From Blepharisma stoltei (lineage: Eukaryota; Ciliophora; Heterotrichea; Heterotrichida; Blepharismidae): a stretch of 64,000 nucleotides of DNA. Position numbers and translations under genes: made by a program. Shown here piece after piece: positions 40,750-50,991 of the stretch (its first letter is position 1; the number at the start of each line of letters is the position of its first letter). The notes below the pieces were generated by a model that worked only from the letters and a program-made list of their open reading frames with translations, searched no databases and was not told where the DNA came from. The stretch lies in assembly GCA_914767885.1 (NCBI GenBank), contig CAJZBQ010000012.1, positions 598,501 to 662,500 on the forward strand, written 5' to 3'.

Positions 40750-43361
40750 TTAAGTATTTGCAATTGATGGGATACTATCCGCTACTTTCCTAAGATTTTC
40801 TGAATAATCTCTGAGCAGCACTAAATACTCGCATGCTCTCTGCTGTGCTTCTACATCACTATCAAACGACAGTTGATGCAAAATAAATATCGCCGCTTCT
40901 TTAACGTCTGCAATTTTCATTCCAACCTTAAAAATAGCATTCACAAAATAAAGCTTACACAAATTCGGCAAATTCTCTGACTGTAAATTTTCAAACATAA
41001 ATAAAATGGCATTCGGTATAAATAAAATGGCATTCGGCATAAATAAAATGGCATTCGGTTCGAGAGAAATTAGCTTTTGCTAATTTTTCTCTCCCTCATG
41101 GAATTTTATTTATAGGATTAGGTTTTCACTCGAGAACTTCTGGACAGCAATAGCGATTTAACTCTAGGGATAACCAGAGGAACTGCTCCTCAGTCCTCTC
41201 AAGATTTCGGGCTTTTACCTCTCAACACATCTCCACGGGAAGATGACCCTTAGGCGGAGCACGCTCAGGAGCTGAGTCGAGACACAAGGGCGACGGCATC
41301 GCGCCGGGTGAGACGTGCAGCAAGGCTGGTGAAGCAGGAGTTGATAAAAGGCTTGGCCAGAGCTGACCTGTTCCAAGATGGCTCGCCTACGTCACTAGAT
41401 TTGCCATAGGTCCTTTTTGGGCTGCGCATTAGACACCTTAAACACCAGATAATTAAGTTAAGTTAAGTAAGTAAATTTTCAAACAGCTCAGTAATGGCTT
41501 GAGGAGTCTCTTCAAGCATTTCACAATATTCTCCAACACACCATAGCGACAGCATCAGCAAAGACTGCTGCCTATGCCCAGCCTGCAACGCATAGCAAAG
41601 TTTCTGTGAAGCATAAGCCTGTATGGTTTGAGTGCTTCTTATCATTTCAATGCAAGAATTAATCATGTCATCTGGGACTTCTTTGCTTAAAATGCACACT
41701 TTTATCACCGTATCTAAATATCAATTCGGCTCTAACGGGAATAGGCATAGTGCCATTCCGATTTTCCTGACAATTCTCGATTGAAGTTTTTCATTTGTCA
41801 GTAAGAAATTTAGATAAATTTTGAGGATTTCCGTGATATTAGAAGAAGTGAGCAGTTTAAAGGATAAGTCAAGGGCAGATAGACAGATTTCTTCGTTTGA
41901 GTCCTTCATGCAGTCTGAAATGGTGAAGGCTTGGATTTCAATCAGTTCTGGGTTTAAATCAGCAATTTGATGAAGGGTTCTTAGTGCTGCAAATCTTAAA
42001 TTAGGCTCTCGACTTGACAGCAGAGAGCTTACCATTGAGTTTCCAGCTGCCTTGAGCTCTTGTGAGCGTGATTTTAATAAAGTTATAGCAGATTGATAAT
42101 AAAGGCCTAATTTATCTTTCTTTTTGCTCATAGTGCTCAATGAGATTTTATATAATGCACTGTCAAGCTCTGCCGAAAACGCAGCAGGGTAATAGCTGAG
42201 AAATTTCAAAATATTGGTTTGAAGAACAACATCACTTTTTATCTTGAAAAACCTTGATGTTAATAGCCCAACATATTTTTCTAAGGTTTCAACATATTTA
42301 CTATTTGTTTTTACAGCTTCCAAAAACATTTGAATGATGACACTAACACACTGGTCTATTAAAATTTCATTTATAGGTGCTAAAACTACGTCTATTAGAT
42401 CTGGGCATTTTCTTAAAATGCATGCGCCAACAATTATAGCCTTCTTTTGCACTAAAGGAGTTCTATGATTTAAACAATCGAACTACTTACTTACTTAATA
42501 TTAATACACGCTTAACGTCCAATGCCACGCTCCCTGCACGGGTATCCGTCCTGCTTCTGGGTTTCCCCGCTCCACCAAAATGTCGTGCACCACCTGGCTT
42601 CAAGGCTGAATGGTCCCATCGGCTTGGGCGTTTGGATTTCGACGGCCGTCCTTCCGGCTCTCGGGCTAAACCAACTTGGGTCCGTCAGGCACCCTAAAGG
42701 TCCCAGTCTCCACCGCCTGGGGGTTGGTGGCATCCTTCCAGAAAATTCGATTTCCCTAGTGGACAGGAGTCCTGCGTCGCACACCACAGGCACTTTAGGC
42801 CCTGTCATCGCCGGGATAAATTCGCTGGGGAAAGCCAAGCCTCATAATCAAAAAATCGAGGAAGAGAATTTTCGGTCGGGAGACCAGAAAATTCGAGTGA
42901 CGCCATTTTTGTATTATAAACAATCGAACTACATCAGGTTCAAGGTCTCTACACATATCAGCTGTGCCAAAATTTGCAAGCCCAGCCAAAGCAAGTATGA
43001 TAATAGTCGGATCATTTGATCGCAAATCTTGAAGTATTGTGTTCGTTGAGAGGATCAATAAATCTTGATTTCTGGCTGACAACTGGCTGATACCCAAATA
43101 GCCAATTCTTTTATGTGTCAAAATCTTTGATGTAGTTAATCTCAAGCATTCAAAGCCACCAAAATCAACATTATAGTCAAGCATATCAATCATAATTAAT
43201 TTCGCAATTGATCTAGCAATCACTGGTGGAGGAGTTTTTTGGTTTTGCAAGGACTGCCTTATAAACGCTTTTTCGTTTTCAACTACTGAACGCTCTTTAG
43301 CTGCTGTTTTGGCTTCTCGGAGATCTGTAATAAATTCTCTGAGAGACCTTTCACGCTTCAT
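40750..43361 (-). CDS. AP-1 complex gamma-adaptin, trunk domain
   Basis: 559 residues after removing retroposons D and E. The N-terminus SLREFITDLREAKTAAKERS, then FGGFECLRLTTSKILTHKRI and GYLGISQLSARNQDLLILST, matches gamma-adaptin (FLELIRxIRxAKTxAEER; KRIGYLG). Later helices QKKAIIVGACILRKCPDLID, SALDLSFKLLTSSNI and LMLSLWCVGEYCEMLEE also align. The protein stops after VADSIPSIANT, so hinge and ear domains are missing or separate. Gamma-adaptin forms the AP-1 clathrin adaptor at the trans-Golgi and endosomes. Element D must be excised between TA 42471-42472 and TA 42915-42916 (444 bp) to give VVRLFINHRTPLVQKKA. Collapsing at the target repeat (446 bp) breaks the frame. Confidence 0.88.
40998..41485 (+). 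mobile_element. Retroposon-like element E with 5' tandem repeats
   Basis: Flanked by GTAAATTTTCAAACA (40983-40997, 41471-41485). It begins with three 21-bp units (TAAATAAAATGGCATTCGGT-like) and ends with TTAAGTTAAGTTAAGTAA. GC-rich body with ACACCTTAAACACCAG near the tail. Collapse at the repeat keeps the adaptin frame (FENLQSENL). Confidence 0.85.
42473..42916 (-). mobile_element. Retroposon-like element D
   Basis: Flanked by TAAACAATCGAACTAC (42471-42486, 42917-42932). The left end has a TTAC tail (ctacttacttacttaa); the right end has the family hairpin (GAGAATTTTCGGTCGGGAGA ... CAGAAAATTC). Listed bases are those whose removal restores the adaptin frame. Confidence 0.85.
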
Positions 43362-43596
43362 TTATTTGATATATAAAAAGAAATGATAATAAGTTTTGCC
43401 TTCTCTATTAACTAATTAGGCTTCTTGTAATAATTCCCATATGAATTAATTCAAATTAAATATTATTGCAATCTTCTTTTGTATTTCAGAGTTAGTTATT
43501 AAAATAGAATAATTTCTGAATAAAATCAATAATAAGAGAAATTAACCAAATTTACATAATAATTTTATATTTTTGCTTTTCCTTATTTTCTTAATA

Positions 43597-44052
43597 TAAT
43601 TATTAAAATGGCGAGCTGAGTTAGATCCTGTAAGTTGATCCAGTCCGAGGAATGTGGATCCCATTGGAAATAGTTCTCTATAGCGAACTTTTGGTGCTAA
43701 GCCTTTCCTCCTCGATCCAGAGTCGACAGACTGAGGTGTAGCATCCTTCCGAGCTTCTTGAGAGGAAATCTTTAGTCTGGAATAGGGATAAGGCAGGCCA
43801 AGAAGGAGATTTTGAGTTATTCAGCAATACGTCAAGTCCTGCTGACGACAGGCAGTCCTTAATCTTTGTCAAGCATCAAGACCTGAACGGGTGAGTCTCC
43901 CCGACAGCCTGGGTCACCTTTTTTTGGCGATATTACCAGAAAAAAGTTGCTATTAGGAGTTGATGTCTAGCACCACATGAGCGTGAAGCTAACTCTTTAA
44001 GGATAGGGGCTGAAATAAACCCCAATCACCTGCTAGAATTAATCTTAATTAA
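43597..44052 (+). mobile_element. Retroposon-like element K, intergenic
   Basis: Flanked by TTATTTTCTTAATA (43583-43596, 44053-44066). Starts TAATTATTAAAATGGCGAGC, ends AATTAATCTTAATTAA. GC-rich body. It is upstream of the GPR180-like gene and in no ORF. 43362-43582 shows nothing else. Confidence 0.75.
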
Positions 44053-44121
44053 TTATTTTCTTAATAAAAACAACTTATAAACTGCCATTTATGGCATATC
44101 TCATATTTAATTGCTTGGATT

Positions 44122-45345
44122 ATGATATTTTTGCTTCTCTTAAATATTGTGGCTGCAAAACTAGTATCAAACACGATATATTTCAGTGAAGAGCATCCAT
44201 GGAAATATTTAACTAAATTTGCTGTTGATACTGGAATTACACATTGGCAATTAAAAGCCAAATTCGCAAAGCCTGAGAATAAAGAAAGCGCTGATAAAGT
44301 TGCCGCAGTTTTTTCTATCTACATCGACGACCAGCTAGAAGAAATTCTAAGTCTTCAAGACTGCAAAATGAAGGCTGAGCTAGGAAGGAGAAGGCAAAGG
44401 ATCTTTATCCCAAGGAATGGAGATTGGGCAGAAATATCAGGCAGCTTTCCACAAAGAAAAACTCCTCATATATGGTATTTTTCCCTTTCTGACTGTGAAG
44501 GTGCTACTTATGGTGAAAAACTTAAGGTTGAATTGCACATTACTGATGATTCAGGATCAGAATTTTCATTAGAAGATTATGGACTTATCTATTTATATCC
44601 TGTAGTTTTACTCGCATTTCTCTTAGTTCTCTCCAAAAATCTTATGAGACTTATAGAAAATTTCAAAGCCACTGATGACATACAGCCCGCAGTGCTTATC
44701 CTTAATATTTCGATTGGATGTGAGTTTATAGGGATTATTAGTGAAATTATTCATTTATGAATATACTCAAATAATGGCCGAGGATTTTTTATTTTTGAAT
44801 TTTTCTACCAAGCTCTTGACACTATTTCCGCTCTGCTTATCACAGTTTTGTTTATCATCATGGCTTCTGGCTGGACATTAAAATACAAAGACTTCCCAGA
44901 GCCTGACTTAGCAATACCAATTATTGTGACAATTATTATGCTTCATCTTGTGATTATTGGAGTAGGCTCAATCACAGAAGATTCTTATTATCATTTCAGT
45001 GATTATGATGGCATAACTGGTGCTTTGCTTATTTTTGTGAGAGTTGCTTTATGGGCATGGTTTGTTTACTATATAAAATCGCTTTACGAATCAGTTAGAG
45101 GTGGAATGATCGCATTTGTTCTTAATTTTTCAATTATTGTTTCAGCATATTTCTTGTCTTTACCAATACTTGTAGTAATTTCATGGATTTTTAAAACCTA
45201 TCTCAGGAATAAAATTGTTACTATTGGAGGATGCGTTATCCAAATAGCTGTATCTTCTTTCTTAACACATTTATTTAGTAAGAAGAGCCACTATTACAAA
45301 ATATCAACCCTATCAGATAGCGTTTTACCAGGAAAAATTTTATAG
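44122..45345 (+). CDS. GPR180/TMEM145-like seven-TM receptor
   Basis: 407 residues. The signal peptide MIFLLLLNIVAAKL is followed by an about 150-residue luminal/extracellular beta-rich domain (VFSIYIDDQLEEILSLQDCK, TPHIWYFSLSDCEGATYGEK) with Cys pairs. Then seven hydrophobic helices follow (LIYLYPVVLLAFLLVLSKNL; ALLITVLFIIMASGWTLKYK; LAIPIIVTIIMLHLVIIGVG; and others). The motif ASGWTL is typical of the GpcrRhopsn4 family (GPR180, TMEM145), as is FFxFEFFYQALD before it. One TGA is Trp (IIHLWIYSNN). Family function is poorly known; membrane trafficking and signalling roles have been proposed. No insert. Confidence 0.75.
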
Positions 45346-45364
45346 CTAATCTCTAACTAATATA

Positions 45365-45736
45365 ATGAAAATAATTAAGAAAAGATTTCTTAAAAGTGCC
45401 GATTATAATAAAAACCACAAAAAGTATAAAAAATCCAAGTTCCAAAGAAAATCTTCTGATTTTAACAGCGTTTTCAAAGGGGTATTTAAAGGGACCAAAA
45501 AGGCTGTCAATGAGTTCGCAGAAAAAATCAAAAAGAAATCAAGCGAGATTATAAATTTCCCAAAAATCAAAAAATCGTTCATCAGTGCTCTCAAATCTGG
45601 AGTTCATAAAGCCTTATCTTTGCTATCAAATCAGAAGCGATTTGTTGTGAATTTAAATGAGGACCCTGATATTCGTTGAAAAGAAATTATTGTTTCCAAA
45701 ATGAAATATTATATGCAATACATTTTATCTACATAA
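45365..45736 (+). CDS. Small very basic hypothetical protein, 123 aa
   Basis: Starts 20 bp after the receptor gene. Extremely Lys-rich (MKIIKKRFLKSADYNKNHKK; FKGVFKGTKKAVNEFAEKIK). TGA-Trp joins DPDIR to WKEIIVSKMKYYMQYILST before TAA. It is nucleic-acid-binding or disordered by composition. No family recognised. Could be translated as a separate gene; no sign of a frame link to the receptor. Confidence 0.5.
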
Positions 45737-45811
45737 ATTTCAAATGTCTAGATTTTGGCATGTCAAGGGGTTGAAATATTCCATGAATGATAAAAAGCAT
45801 ATAAATTATTA

Positions 45812-46711
45812 ATGCATAAAATGCACATCTCATGATACATCAAATTATTCACATACTTTGCTAAAGAAGAACTTGACAATTTTGAGATAAATTCAGCTTA
45901 TAAAAAATTAAAAAAAGCTAATGTCAGTGATGAAATGAAAAAAGAACTGGCTGGCTTGTCAAAAATATCTGGAATTCCATATAAGTTTGTACTTGTTATG
46001 AATTTCATGTATGAATTTTACGCAGCGTGCACGGCAATTGTGGTTAAAAATTCTGATAATAATTTGCTTATTGCTAGAAACCTTGACTATTATTTTGGGG
46101 AAATTATCGGAAATTTAGTCATTCATGTTGATTTTCATAAAGATGGCCAACTTTTATACAGTGCGGTCACATTTGCAGGTTATATTGGAGTAATTACTGG
46201 CATAAAGCCAGGTGCATTTGCAATTGCAATGAACCAAAGAGATATTTTAGAAACTTCCACAATTTTAGATACTCTCAGAAAAGTTAATGGGCTAAATTCA
46301 TCTGCTTTTGCTATCAGAGACGCTTTGGAAACTAAACAAAATTTTAAAGAAGCAACGGAATTTTTGAAAAATATTCCATTAATAGCAGGAGTTTATTATA
46401 TAATCGCAGGATCAAATAGAGACGAAGCTGCTGTAATTACGAGAAACAGACATGATGTGGATGATATTTGGAATTTTACTAAAAATAAGTGGTATCTTGT
46501 ACAAACTAATTATGATCGTTGGCAGAACCCTCCAAAAGAAGATGACAGACTCCACCCTGCTCAAGAATTGTTAAATATTGTTGGGAAAAATTCAATTGAT
46601 GAAGACTATCTTCTTCAAATCCTCTCAACACAGCCGATCAAGAATGAATTTACTATACACTCCACCATCCTTGACCCATTGACAGGAAAAATAACGAACA
46701 TTGTTTATTAA
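45812..46711 (+). CDS. Acid ceramidase/NAAA-like Ntn hydrolase
   Basis: 299 residues from ATG 45812 (ATG 45821 equally possible). The catalytic block is YEFYAACTAIVVKNSDNNLL followed by IARNLDYYFGEIIGN. In acid ceramidase and NAAA the Cys opening CTSIV becomes the N-terminal nucleophile after self-cleavage, and Arg/Asp of ARNLD assist. Further matches are TFAGYIGVITGIKPGAFAIA, LIAGVYYIIAGSNRDEAAVI, and LVQTNYDRWQNPP (family QTNYDxW). It should hydrolyse N-acyl amides or ceramides in lysosomes. The pro-segment is shorter than usual and a signal peptide is not obvious (SWYIKLFTYFA), so an upstream exon could be missing. Confidence 0.85.
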
Positions 46712-46784
46712 CTATTCCAATAGACGAAATTATGTGAATAAATAAAATTAATTAAATTGCGCATAAAATTTGTTATGTTTGGAA

Positions 46785-48059
46785 CTAGTCTACAAGGACA
46801 TAGCTGCTTGGAAATTTCCCAATTTTATCATTTAGTTTGCCATTTCACCAGCCTTCTTCAAGCTGATGCAGTAAAGTTATTCTGTCTCCAGCTGAAAATT
46901 CCAAATGTTCAGGATGAGAGGGATGATAATCATATAAGGCAATTACACATATCTGTGATGATGGGGTTTTAGGCACCTCAGGAAAATATTGTTCATCATT
47001 AAAACTTCTAAATTTCCCAGTTTCAAACAAGCCACTTGTGTATTCTAAAACTTCTAAATGGTTTCCAGTTCCCTCCACTGCAATTTTTAATCTTTCATCC
47101 TTTTCTTGGTCTTTTAAAATATTTTCAATTGAAATATTTAAAAGATGTGAATTCTTCTCTATAAGGCTTGCAATCTTTTCTTCTATTTCTTTTGGAATTC
47201 TTGCGAATTCATCATGCTTTATTAGAGAGCCAAGAAATTCTACTGTTTCAATAAATTCATTTTTAATTGAATTTAGTTCGTGTTGTAAGTTTTGAATTTG
47301 CAAAAATAAAGCTTCTTCTTTTTCTTTATGAGTTTCATTTAAGGAGGTAATAAATAAGTTCAATCTTTCGACTTCGGCGTCTAAAGATTTTTGATCTGGA
47401 GAAGCGCTTTCTTCAGATTCACAAATAATTTGAGTATTTGAAGAAGTTAAGGTTTTGGTTGCTTTTTTAAGCGTTTTTTCAATGTCAATCAGTCTAGATG
47501 TCTGCGCTTCTTTTGGATCACTTTTTCGCTTATTAATTCACTTTGAGTAGTGGCCTCTATTAGAACCACTCAGAGGTCTTTTTTTCCCGTTTCCCTCCGC
47601 TCCAGCTCTTGGCTTGCTTTCCATCTGGACTTTCTTGTTTTGATAAGCTGTGAATGAATGGATGACGTAGCCAGATTTTGGTCCAGTTTCTTGCTTACTT
47701 TGTCCTCTTTGTGAGCGAGCAAAACCATTTGAAAAATCCACATTTTTGGATAAAATCACCCTTCCGTTAGCGAGCAAAAACATTTTATAAAAATATTTTA
47801 ATATATATGTAATAATTATTTTAAATCACTATCTAATTCTGTTAAATTATAATAGCTGACTATAAAACATAAGTTTTTAAAATTAAACTACTTTTTCCTT
47901 TCTAATTGGGATAAACAAAATTTTTTCTAAAATTTTCAAAAAATAGGCCCTCCTACAATATATTAAAAGTTTTTGAATATTAATAGAGGAGGAGTTAGCT
48001 ATTTCAAATCTTCTTTTTATTGAAGAATGGCTCTTGATACTTGGAAGATTATTTTCCAT
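46785..48059 (-). CDS. SH3-domain protein with coiled coil
   Basis: 324 residues. The C-terminal SH3: CVIALYDYHPSHPEHLEF, SAGDRITLLHQLEEGWW, GKFPSSYVLVD. The WW pair is encoded TGG TGA, so reading TGA as Trp completes the ligand-binding surface. A coiled coil (LHKEKEEALFLQIQNLQHEL-like) precedes it, and the N-terminal 100 residues are basic and Gly/Ser-rich (KPRAGAEGNGKKRPLSGSNR). TGA also joins GHYSK to WINKRKS. A MITE (47698-47997) separates the first exon (MENNLPSIKSHSSIKRRFEI) from AKQETGPKSGYV. The layout suits an actin/endocytic adaptor, which is inference from SH3 plus coiled coil only. Confidence 0.85.
47698..47997 (+). mobile_element. Diverged BogoMITE-like IES, 300 bp
   Basis: The start TTACTTTGTCCTCTTTGTGA and AACCATTTGAAAAATCCACA match the MITE left end; the right end is AGAGGAGGAGTTA. 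TA-TA excision gives FEIAKQETG in frame in the SH3 gene. Confidence 0.85.
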
Positions 48060-48275
48060 ATTAAGCTTGATATTTCTTTACTTTTAATTGCGGATTATTC
48101 TTAAGGTCTTTATTTTTATCTTAATTTGATTTCTTACAATAATATAATACCTACAAGCACCTGGTAATATTAATCCTAATTATAATGTCTATGACTATTT
48201 TAAAGTTTACTGCAGCTAAATTAATCTATCGAATCATTTAAATTATAATTACTGTCGTTATAAAATCAAAAAATT

Positions 48276-49529
48276 ATGGACTTCATGACGCAACCAAAAA
48301 CTAACAAAACATTAAGTGCGTTAGCAAAATTTTTCGAGAAAGAATCACTTGTTAAAGAATCTACTGATTGCGATGCTTTATTTTGTGCATTAGAAACTGT
48401 TGTTGACAGTTTTTACGAAAAAGGCAATTCTCAATTATTAGAAAGCAGAACTCATAAAAATGAGATTGAAAGGGATTATGCTCAAACAACTGAATATTTC
48501 AATAAAAAATTAATCTGAATAGAAGAGCAAAGAAGAAAAAAATATGAATCTATCTCAAAATCCTTAAAAAATAAGCCAAATATAAACTCAGCATCCAAAA
48601 ATTGCGTAAATATAATGCAGATTTCCAATTCTTCCAGGCCTTTGCATCAAAGAGTTGAAGAAGAACTTAAAAAGAAAAACGACAATTTAAAAAGCTTGCT
48701 AATGGAAAAAGAAATTGAAAGAAGAAAATATGAAGAAGAAAATGTTACCTTTAAGCCGCGAATTCATAGTGTCACACCTCCTAGAAACCAAAAACAGCTT
48801 GTAGAATTTCTTCATAACAGAAATAAAATAAAGACTATAGCACAAAGAAAAGAAATTGAGGAGATAGAAAAAATATCCTTACTTCCTGTAATAAGCAAAT
48901 TCTTGCTTATTTATAAGGGTTTCTGAGCTAAATTGCAAATAGTAAATTTTATATGGATATAGATCAAAACTTGCTTATTAGAAAAATGCAAATTTTGTGT
49001 ATTTGCCTCAATAATGAGCAAATTATATAAAATTTACTATTTGAAATTTTGTACAAAAACCCCCAAAATAAGTAAGAATTTGCATATTACTGGGGAGTTA
49101 AAGGACTTACAAGAGAAGCCAAATATTTCTCCAAGATCAGAAAAATTATCTGAAAAATGATGCAAAACGCCAGTTGTAAATAGATTGCATTATAATAAAA
49201 AATCAAGTTCTCCTGATTTCTTTTCTGCTAAGCCTGAAATAAATCCTCAATCACAAAAATTAGCTCAAAATAGGAGTGAAAAAGTATTTTCAAGGCTCTA
49301 TACGTCAAAATCTTCTTCAGACCTTATCAGGCAAAATTCTTTGCCTCCCTCTGAAATGCAAGAACCTCAACCTTGGGATGGACCAATTGCTATAAGAGCT
49401 CGTAAACGCTCTAATAGTCCTTATAGAGTAAATACAGGTAAAGGCAGTGCACTTGAAAATAAATTTGTGGTCAATGAACTAGAGTGCAGCCAAAAATTAA
49501 GAAATATACTTAAAAAGCTAATAAAGTAA
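48276..49529 (+). CDS. Coiled-coil, Lys/Ser-rich protein (345 aa)
   Basis: Start MDFMTQPKTNKTLSALAKFF. The first half is helical and charged (EKGNSQLLESRTHKNEIERD, KKLIWIEEQRRKKYESISKS with TGA-Trp; EELKKKNDNLKSLLMEKEIE). The motif NVTFKPRIHSVTPPRNQKQL resembles the 'F.P.I' repeats of basal-body/ciliary proteins. A 199 bp IES lies inside a 17-nt intron; removing both joins EKISLLP to DLQEKPNISPRSEKLSEKW. The C-terminal half is Ser/Pro-rich, ending NILKKLIK-TAA. Total length is a multiple of three only with both removed. Function unknown. Confidence 0.65.
48888..49103 (+). other. 17-nt intron that contains an IES
   Basis: In germline DNA the intron is gta + 199 bp IES + ctggggagttaaag. After excision at TA it would be gtactggggagttaaag, a 17-nt GT..AG intron. 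Both removals are needed to keep the gene open. Confidence 0.6.
48891..49089. mobile_element. TIR-type IES, 199 bp
   Basis: Inverted arms GTAATAAGCAAATTCTTGCT and (reverse) GTAATATGCAAATTCTTACT; also AAATAGTAAATTTTATAT and its inverse. TA-bounded (48889-48890, 49088-49089). Confidence 0.75.
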
Positions 49530-49690
49530 CAGAGAATAAAAGTTGTTAACTTTACTATATCTTTGCCAAAGTCATAATGGGTATTATTGCATTTGCGTTA
49601 ATTCAGCATTTAATAACTTCATTTTATTAGAACTTAATGTATCTTTTTTTACTTAATATGGCGTAAGCTGAAATTATTATTAGTTTTAAG

Positions 49691-50656
49691 ATGGAGACTC
49701 TTATTTTAGATAAACTACCAGAGAACATTACTAACTCTTAATAGACCAAAGGTCTTAAACGCTCAGTGAATCAGCTATCGGAAGATTCTGATATTCGGTG
49801 CATCATACCTAATTGCAATGGCAGAGTATTTTGTGCAGGAATCGATGCCAATTATAAGAGGTATCTTACAAAGTACCAACAGATCTGATGCTGAAAGAAT
49901 AGGGATCCAAATAAGAGAGCAACTTAAAGTTTTGCAGGCTGTGTGATGCCATTGGAAAAATGTACAAAACCAGTTATAGTGAATCTGTGTTATTTGATTG
50001 GAATATTTAGTTACTGTGACATTTCCCTGGGCATTTTCAGCCGAAATTTTTTTCCTCTAATAAATTTCATAGAATTTTAACAGTGTTTTGCAGAGGAAAT
50101 GCCACACAGGAAAAATTTACGACGAAGTCCGACACGAAGAAAAAGTTCCAATCAATAGCTGGTAACGGTCATAGCTGTTATTCATGAATTATGTAAGAGG
50201 CAGGTCTTGACTTGATAACAGCTTGTGATATCAGAGTTTGCTCAGCTTACTTACTTACTTACTTACTTATTTGTTACAGATGGTTTGAGTCAACTTTATT
50301 AACTCGGTTACCGAGGATCCACTAGGGGATTCATCCACTTTGCGGTATTGAGCAAGTCATGAGTTAGAGAAATGACTTTTAAGGGAAAGATATAAAATAT
50401 ATTGAAGCTGCAAGCCACGGAATATTATCTAGATGTTTGGAAAGCAAAGAAAAAGAACTAGAGACTGCTTTAGAGCTGGCTAATGAAATTGCAGCAAAAA
50501 TCCAAAGATCTAGTCGCTGTTAAAACCTCACGATTTTTCAAGAGGCCTCTCAGTTAATGAAGGATTGGAGTATAACTAATATAATGTTTTAGAAAATGTA
50601 TCAAGAGCCATCATGGCGAAATATGTAGAGAACCAAAGCAATCCCCAAAATTATAA
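49691..50656 (+). pseudogene. Decayed ECH1-like copy upstream of the intact gene
   Basis: Begins ATGGAGACTCTTATTTTAGA, parallel to the intact gene's ATGGAGACACTTATCATTGA, and follows it piece by piece: RCII.N.NGRVFCAGIDANYK; the GCTGCAAGCCACGGAATATT segment; GTTTGGAAAGCAAAGAAAAA; and the terminal CCAAAATTATAA. Many frameshifts, in-frame TAA/TAG and two insertions (an inverted-repeat piece at about 50011-50112 and a TTAC tract at about 50249-50275) break it. It looks like a tandem duplicate that has lost function. Some breaks might be IESs, but the scattered frameshifts cannot all be. Confidence 0.8.
50249..50275 (+). repeat. TTAC tandem repeat
   Basis: gcttacttacttacttacttacttatt inside the ECH1 pseudogene. 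It resembles the tails of the retroposon-like elements, so it may mark an old insertion. Confidence 0.7.
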
Positions 50657-50734
50657 ATTTGAACTCCAAGCCAGGATTAGCTTGAATATCAGTCTATTTA
50701 ATTTCATTACATTTTCTTAAAGAAATAATATTTC

Positions 50735-50926
50735 ATGAATAAAAAGCTTTATATCGTTCATGAAGCTGGAAACTGGGGAAAACGAATAGCGAAAGGACTA
50801 TCTCAGTGCAAAGCAGAAGGCTCAGTCTATTCATTTTGCGTAAGCCAGAACGGTCTTGGAGTCGAACACAACGCTTGCCATCAAGAATTTAAAGCATTAC
50901 TTGATTGCATCAAGTCTAAAAGATAA
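50735..50926 (+). CDS. Twin CX9C protein, NDUFAF8-like
   Basis: 63 residues. Two Cys pairs spaced by nine residues: SQCKAEGSVYSFCVSQNG and ACHQEFKALLDCIKSKR. This is the coiled-coil-helix-coiled-coil-helix signature of proteins imported into the mitochondrial intermembrane space by Mia40. The order and spacing, with CxAE.. Y..C and C..EF.AL..C, fit NDUFAF8, a complex I assembly factor; other CHCH proteins are possible. Start MNKKLYIVHEAGNWGKRIAK. No insert. It lies between an ECH pseudogene and its intact copy. Confidence 0.7.
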   Translation: MNKKLYIVHEAGNWGKRIAKGLSQCKAEGSVYSFCVSQNGLGVEHNACHQEFKALLDCIKSKR

Positions 50927-50991
50927 AATTGAAGCTTATTAATAAAAATAACTAAGTTTATGGGCAATTAGCAGATTTAATAATTTCTCAA

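Noticed and set aside
42471-42932. Simple target-repeat collapse for element D
   Set aside because: Shifts the adaptin frame and no 15-17 nt intron nearby compensates; the TA-TA junction two bases away restores it.
42512-43019. Overlapping ORFs of 108 and 165 codons in element D
   Set aside because: Both are internal to the retroposon-like insert or run from it into the adaptin gene in the wrong frame; the absence of stops reflects GC-richness.
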